Below are positions 60,931-64,000 of a stretch of 64,000 nt of DNA, one piece after another. Every line of letters starts with the position of its first letter. Position 1 is the first letter of the stretch. The DNA is taken from contig JADJWJ010000020.1 in NCBI GenBank assembly GCA_016716425.1, positions 124,001 to 188,000 on the forward strand, given 5' to 3'. Origin of the DNA: Betaproteobacteria bacterium. Its GTDB lineage: Bacteria > Pseudomonadota > Gammaproteobacteria > Burkholderiales > Casimicrobiaceae. The notes under the pieces are model-generated. The model was not told where the DNA came from. It searched no databases and saw only the letters and a list, made by a program, of their open reading frames with translations. A program made the position numbers and the translations under genes.

Positions 60931-60971
60931 ATCATACGCACGCGGCGGGGCGGACGCTTGACACACGTCAA
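60931..60971 (-). promoter_or_regulatory. FNR-like promoter for uspA
   Basis: TTGACacacGTCAA (60958-60971) is a perfect dyad of TTGAC-N4-GTCAA form, centred about 41 bases upstream of the start expected from TATGAT (60936-60931 on the minus strand). This is the class II spacing for FNR/ANR activators. It also lies in the upstream region of ccoI on the other strand. Confidence 0.65.
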
Positions 60972-61018
60972 CGCGGTCAACGGCTTTGCGCGCCGTCAGC
61001 ATCCGGCCCGGCGTTCGC

Positions 61019-61048
61019 TTGACCCCCGCGCGCGCACCACCTTAGAGT
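61019..61048 (+). promoter_or_regulatory. Candidate ccoI promoter, possibly leaderless
   Basis: TTGACC (61019-61024) and TAGAGT (61043-61048) are separated by 18 bp. Transcription would begin at or next to the ATG (61056), giving little or no leader; indeed no ribosome site is seen. Confidence 0.45.
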
Positions 61049-61055
61049 CTAAGCC

Positions 61056-63599
61056 ATGTCGGCGCTCTCCGCCTTCGCCGTCGACGCGCCCGCAGCCTCG
61101 CCCGGACCCGAAGTCGGTGCCGCCGCGAATTGCTACCACTGCGGCGCGCCGAACCCGCAGCCCGCCCGCTGGATGGCCGTCGTCGCCGGTGCCGAGCGCG
61201 CGTTCTGCTGTGCCGGCTGCCAGGCCGTCGCGCAGACGCTGCACGCCGCGGGGCTCGACAACCTGTACGCCGGCCGGACAAGCGTGGCCGCGCGGCCGGA
61301 ATCCGAGGCCGACGACGACTGGGCGCGCTGGGGCGCCGCCGCCGAGTCGGGCGGGCTCGTGCGCGCGCTTCCCGACGGCCGACGCGAGGCGTCGCTGCTG
61401 CTCGAAGGCATGACCTGCGGCGCCTGCGTGCCGCTGGTCGAGTCGTGGGTCGGCCGCCAGCCGGGCGTGGCGGCGGCGTGCGTCAACTACGCGACGCGGC
61501 GCGCGCTCGTGACGTGGGACCCGCGGCAGACGCAGCTCGCGGCCGTGCTGCGCGCGATCGCCGCCGTCGGCTACCGCGCGTTTCCGTACGACCCCGCGCG
61601 GCGGGAGGCGCTGGCGCGCCGCGAGCGCCGCGCGCTGCTCACGCGGATGGCGGTCGCGCTGCTCGCGATGATGCAGGTCATGATGTTCGCGATTCCAGTG
61701 TACCTGGCGGACGACGGCGTCGCGCCCGAGCACCGGAAGCTCCTCGAGTGGGCGAGCTTCGTGCTCACGCTGCCGGCGCTCTTCTACTCGGCGGCGCCCT
61801 TCTTCACGGGCGCGTGGCGCGACGTCACGCACCGGCGGCTCGGCATGGACGTGCCCGTCGTGCTGGGCCTCTCGGCCGCGTTCGCCGCGAGCGCGTGGTC
61901 GACGTTCGCCGGCGCGGGTCCCGTCTACTACGACTCGGTGACGATGTTCGTCGCGCTGCTGCTGGTCGCGCGCTACGTCGAGCTCGCGGCGCGGCAGAAG
62001 GCCGGCGACGCGATCGAGTCGATCGCCCGCCAGCGTCCCGACACCGCCGAGCGTCTCGCGCGCTGGCCGGGCGGCGGCGACGGCGAGACCGTGCCCGCGG
62101 CCACGCTGTCCCCGGGCGACGTCGTGCTGGTCCGGCCGGGCGCGCTCGTCCCTGCCGACGGCGCGGTGCTCGACGGCCGCTCGCACGTCGAGGAGGCGAT
62201 GCTGACGGGCGAGAGCGCGCCGCGGCCGCGCGCGCCAGGCGACGCGCTGTGGGCGGGCGCGGTCAACCGCGACAACGCGCTCGTCATGCGCGTCGATGCG
62301 GCGGGCGAGGACACGCGGCTCGCCGCGATCCTGCGGCTCGCCGAGCGCGCTGCGGCGACGAGGCCCGCGGTCGTGAAGAGCGCCGACCGCATCGCGGCGG
62401 TCTTCGTGGCGGCGCTGCTGGCGCTGGCGGCCGCGACGGCGGCGTTCTGGTGGCTGCACGAGCCGTCGCGCGCGTTCGCGGTGACGTTCGCCGTGCTCGC
62501 CGTTTCGTGCCCGTGCGCGCTCGCACTGGCCACGCCCGCCGCGCTCGCCGCGGCGGCCGGCGCGCTCGCGCGGCGCGGCGTCGTGCTGGCCCGGAGCGAC
62601 GCGCTGGAGGCGCTGGCCGGCGTCACGCACATGGTGCTCGACAAGACTGGCACGTTGACCGAAGGCCGCATCCGGCTCGCCGGTTGCGCGACCGCCGACG
62701 GCCGGGCGCGCGTGGATGTCATTGCGCTTGCCGCCGCCGTCGAGGCGCGCTCGGAGCACCCGCTCGCGCGCGCGCTGGTCGCCGCCGCGGCCGGCGGCCC
62801 GCGCGTCGACGCCGAGGACATTCGGCAGGCGAGCGGCGAGGGGGTGTCGGCGCGCGTGGCGGGGATCGAGGTCCGCGTCGGCCGGCCCGCGTTCGTGGCG
62901 GCGCTGGCCGGCGCGATGCCCGCGGCGCTCGCCGACTTCGCGCGGGGTCGGCCCGACACGCTCGTGGGCCTAAACAACACGCACGGCTGGCACGCGGTGT
63001 TTGCTTTCGCGGACACGTTGCGCCCGGGCGCGCGCGCACTGGTCGCCCAGTTGCACGCGCTGCGCGTGACGCCGCTCGTGCTCTCCGGCGATCGACCCGA
63101 GAGCGTCGCGGCGGTCGCGACCGCGCTGGGCATCGCCGACGCGCGCGGTGCGCTGCTGCCCGAGGACAAGCGCGCCGCGATCGCGGCGCTGCAGGCGCGC
63201 GGTGCGCGCGTGGCGATGGCCGGCGACGGCATCAACGACGCGCCGGCGCTGGCGCAGTCGCAGGTGTCGCTGGCGCTCGGCAGCGGCGCGCCGCTCGCAC
63301 AGTGGACGGCGGACCTCGTACTCCTGTCCGACCGCATCGAGCTCGTCGCGGAGGCACTCGTCGCGGCGCGGCGCACGTTCGCCGTCATCCGCGAGAATCT
63401 CGCGTGGGCGATCGTCTACAACGGTCTCGCCATTCCCGCCGCCGCGTTCGGCTTCGTCACGCCGCTGCTCGCGGCCGCCGGCATGTCGGGGTCGTCGCTG
63501 GCGGTCGTGGCCAACGCGCTGCGGCTGACGCGCGCACCGAAGACGGCGTCGGCCCCGGCGGGGGCAAAGGCCGCGCCGGAGTCCGCGTGGAAGTCCTGA
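61056..63599 (+). CDS. ccoI: Copper P-ATPase for cbb3 oxidase assembly (CcoI/FixI)
   Basis: Supplies copper to the cbb3 oxidase catalytic subunit. The 847-residue protein begins with a Cys-rich metal module (NCYHCGAPNPQ then CCAGCQAVAQTLH). One HMA has LLEGMTCGACVPLVESW (Cys at about 121). Eight helices and P-ATPase motifs follow: MLTGESAPRPR, CPCALALATP in VSCPCALALATPAAL (about 485), DKTGTLTEG (Asp about 529), HPLARALVAAA and GDGINDAPALAQSQ. The layout matches CcoI/FixI. It heads ccoI-ccoS-ccoN and ends in overlap with ccoS. Confidence 0.94.
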   Translation: MSALSAFAVDAPAASPGPEVGAAANCYHCGAPNPQPARWMAVVAGAERAFCCAGCQAVAQTLHAAGLDNLYAGRTSVAARPESEADDDWARWGAAAESGGLVRALPDGRREASLLLEGMTCGACVPLVESWVGRQPGVAAACVNYATRRALVTWDPRQTQLAAVLRAIAAVGYRAFPYDPARREALARRERRALLTRMAVALLAMMQVMMFAIPVYLADDGVAPEHRKLLEWASFVLTLPALFYSAAPFFTGAWRDVTHRRLGMDVPVVLGLSAAFAASAWSTFAGAGPVYYDSVTMFVALLLVARYVELAARQKAGDAIESIARQRPDTAERLARWPGGGDGETVPAATLSPGDVVLVRPGALVPADGAVLDGRSHVEEAMLTGESAPRPRAPGDALWAGAVNRDNALVMRVDAAGEDTRLAAILRLAERAAATRPAVVKSADRIAAVFVAALLALAAATAAFWWLHEPSRAFAVTFAVLAVSCPCALALATPAALAAAAGALARRGVVLARSDALEALAGVTHMVLDKTGTLTEGRIRLAGCATADGRARVDVIALAAAVEARSEHPLARALVAAAAGGPRVDAEDIRQASGEGVSARVAGIEVRVGRPAFVAALAGAMPAALADFARGRPDTLVGLNNTHGWHAVFAFADTLRPGARALVAQLHALRVTPLVLSGDRPESVAAVATALGIADARGALLPEDKRAAIAALQARGARVAMAGDGINDAPALAQSQVSLALGSGAPLAQWTADLVLLSDRIELVAEALVAARRTFAVIRENLAWAIVYNGLAIPAAAFGFVTPLLAAAGMSGSSLAVVANALRLTRAPKTASAPAGAKAAPESAWKS

Positions 63600-63799
63600 T
63601 GCTGCTTATCCCGCTGTCGGTCGTACTGGTCTTCGCGATCGGTGCGGTGTTCCTGTGGAGCGTGCGCAGTGGCCAGTTCGACGACCTGGAGGGCCCGGCG
63701 CACCGGGTGGTCGCAGATGACGACCGGCCGGGGGGTACGGCAGGTACCCCGCCGGCGTCTTTGACCAATATCAAGCCGGAAGAACGCCAGGGCGGTTAG
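63587..63799 (+). CDS. ccoS: cbb3 oxidase assembly protein CcoS
   Basis: A 70-residue single-helix protein needed for cofactor insertion into cbb3 oxidase. The GTG at 63587 gives MEVLMLLIPLSVVLVFAIGA, the usual CcoS start, with GGAG 6 bases upstream; an ATG at 63599 overlapping the ccoI stop is an alternative. The conserved core WSVRSGQFDDLEGPAHRVV is clear. The start lies inside ccoI, so translation is coupled. The 3' end contains an FNR-like box. Confidence 0.93.
   Translation: MEVLMLLIPLSVVLVFAIGAVFLWSVRSGQFDDLEGPAHRVVADDDRPGGTAGTPPASLTNIKPEERQGG
63771..63784 (+). promoter_or_regulatory. FNR box ahead of ccoN
   Basis: TTGACcaatATCAA matches TTGAT-N4-ATCAA at nine of ten fixed positions. 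It lies inside the end of ccoS, centred 84 bases before the ccoN ATG, where FNR-dependent cbb3 promoters are usually placed. Confidence 0.7.
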
Positions 63800-63861
63800 C
63801 ATTGCCGCAGTGCAGCATCCGGGCACAGGGGACGTTGCGTACGTAAGGGAGCGAAAAACAC

Positions 63862-64000
63862 ATGGCAAATCCGACAGTTAGCGCCGCCACGGCGACGTTC
63901 AACTACAAGGTGGTCCGATGGTTCGCCATCATGACCGTCATCTGGGGCATCGTCGGCATGCTGGTCGGCGTCATCATCGCCGCGCAGCTCCTGTGGCCGG
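63862..64000 (+). CDS. ccoN: cbb3-type cytochrome c oxidase subunit I, N-terminal part
   Basis: CcoN is the haem-copper catalytic subunit of cbb3 oxidase. Only the first 46 codons are in the window. They read MANPTVSAATATFNYKVVRW and FAIMTVIWGIVGMLVGVIIA, which is the N-terminus and first membrane helix of CcoN. AAGGGAG lies about 10 bases before the ATG. The 3' part lies beyond the window. Confidence 0.93.
   Translation, partial: MANPTVSAATATFNYKVVRWFAIMTVIWGIVGMLVGVIIAAQLLWP

Overview
The window is high-GC proteobacterial DNA with dense gene packing, GTG starts and many 1-8 bp start/stop overlaps. The gene set points to a betaproteobacterium, probably Burkholderiales or a relative: exosortase H, a proteasome-like Ntn hydrolase of the betaproteobacterial (BPH) type, a type II secretion gspDEF block, TonB-dependent receptors, queG, and cbb3 oxidase genes with FNR-like sites. 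The family cannot be fixed from the sequence alone. No rRNA, tRNA or CRISPR array was seen.

Layout. 0-9 kb holds two tandem paralogous TonB-dependent receptors (the first cut by the window edge), a small exported protein, and an exbB-exbD-exbD-tonB operon that would energise such receptors. 9-13.3 kb has a TPR/GT41 (SPINDLY-type) glycosyltransferase, then a leftward ECF sigma/anti-sigma pair and a frameshifted membrane protein. 13.6-20.5 kb has gspD-gspE, an unusual 190-bp tandem repeat, gspF, a thioredoxin-like protein and an amidohydrolase lipoprotein. 20.5-23.6 kb has queG, tsaE and amiC; tsaE contains an AT-rich patch that looks like an internal promoter. 23.8-30.9 kb is an exosortase H locus: xrtH, an associated membrane protein, a MASE1-PAS sensor, a three-domain hydrolase/NTF2-like/acyl-CoA-binding fusion, an RCC1-repeat protein and a Tat-exported multicopper oxidase.

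31.2-45.0 kb is a loosely packed metal and thiol-redox island: DsbB, a CueO-like multicopper oxidase, ArsR, a DUF302 gene with a premature stop, a Met-rich cytochrome c, two DsbA-like proteins, a small exported protein, a PCu(A)C copper chaperone, a Zn/Cd/Pb-type P-ATPase, SCO1, a TlpA/DsbE-type thioredoxin, a CadR/PbrR-type MerR regulator and a DsbB/BdbC-like remnant. Two matching MerR-type operators, 6 kb apart, suggest one regulator controls both ends of its right half.

45-64 kb returns to core genes: a frameshifted membrane protein, an acyl-CoA synthetase, a PilZ-like protein, a MerR/B12-fold regulator, hslR, a PaiB-like protein, hslO, the BPH-like protease, gluQ, a lytic transglycosylase, proS, a peptide-binding protein, DUF5993-dsbB, uspA, and ccoI-ccoS-ccoN (the last cut by the window edge). 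FNR-like boxes lie upstream of uspA, ccoN and the island oxidase, which suggests oxygen-limited expression. Several palindromic and tandem repeat families sit between genes.
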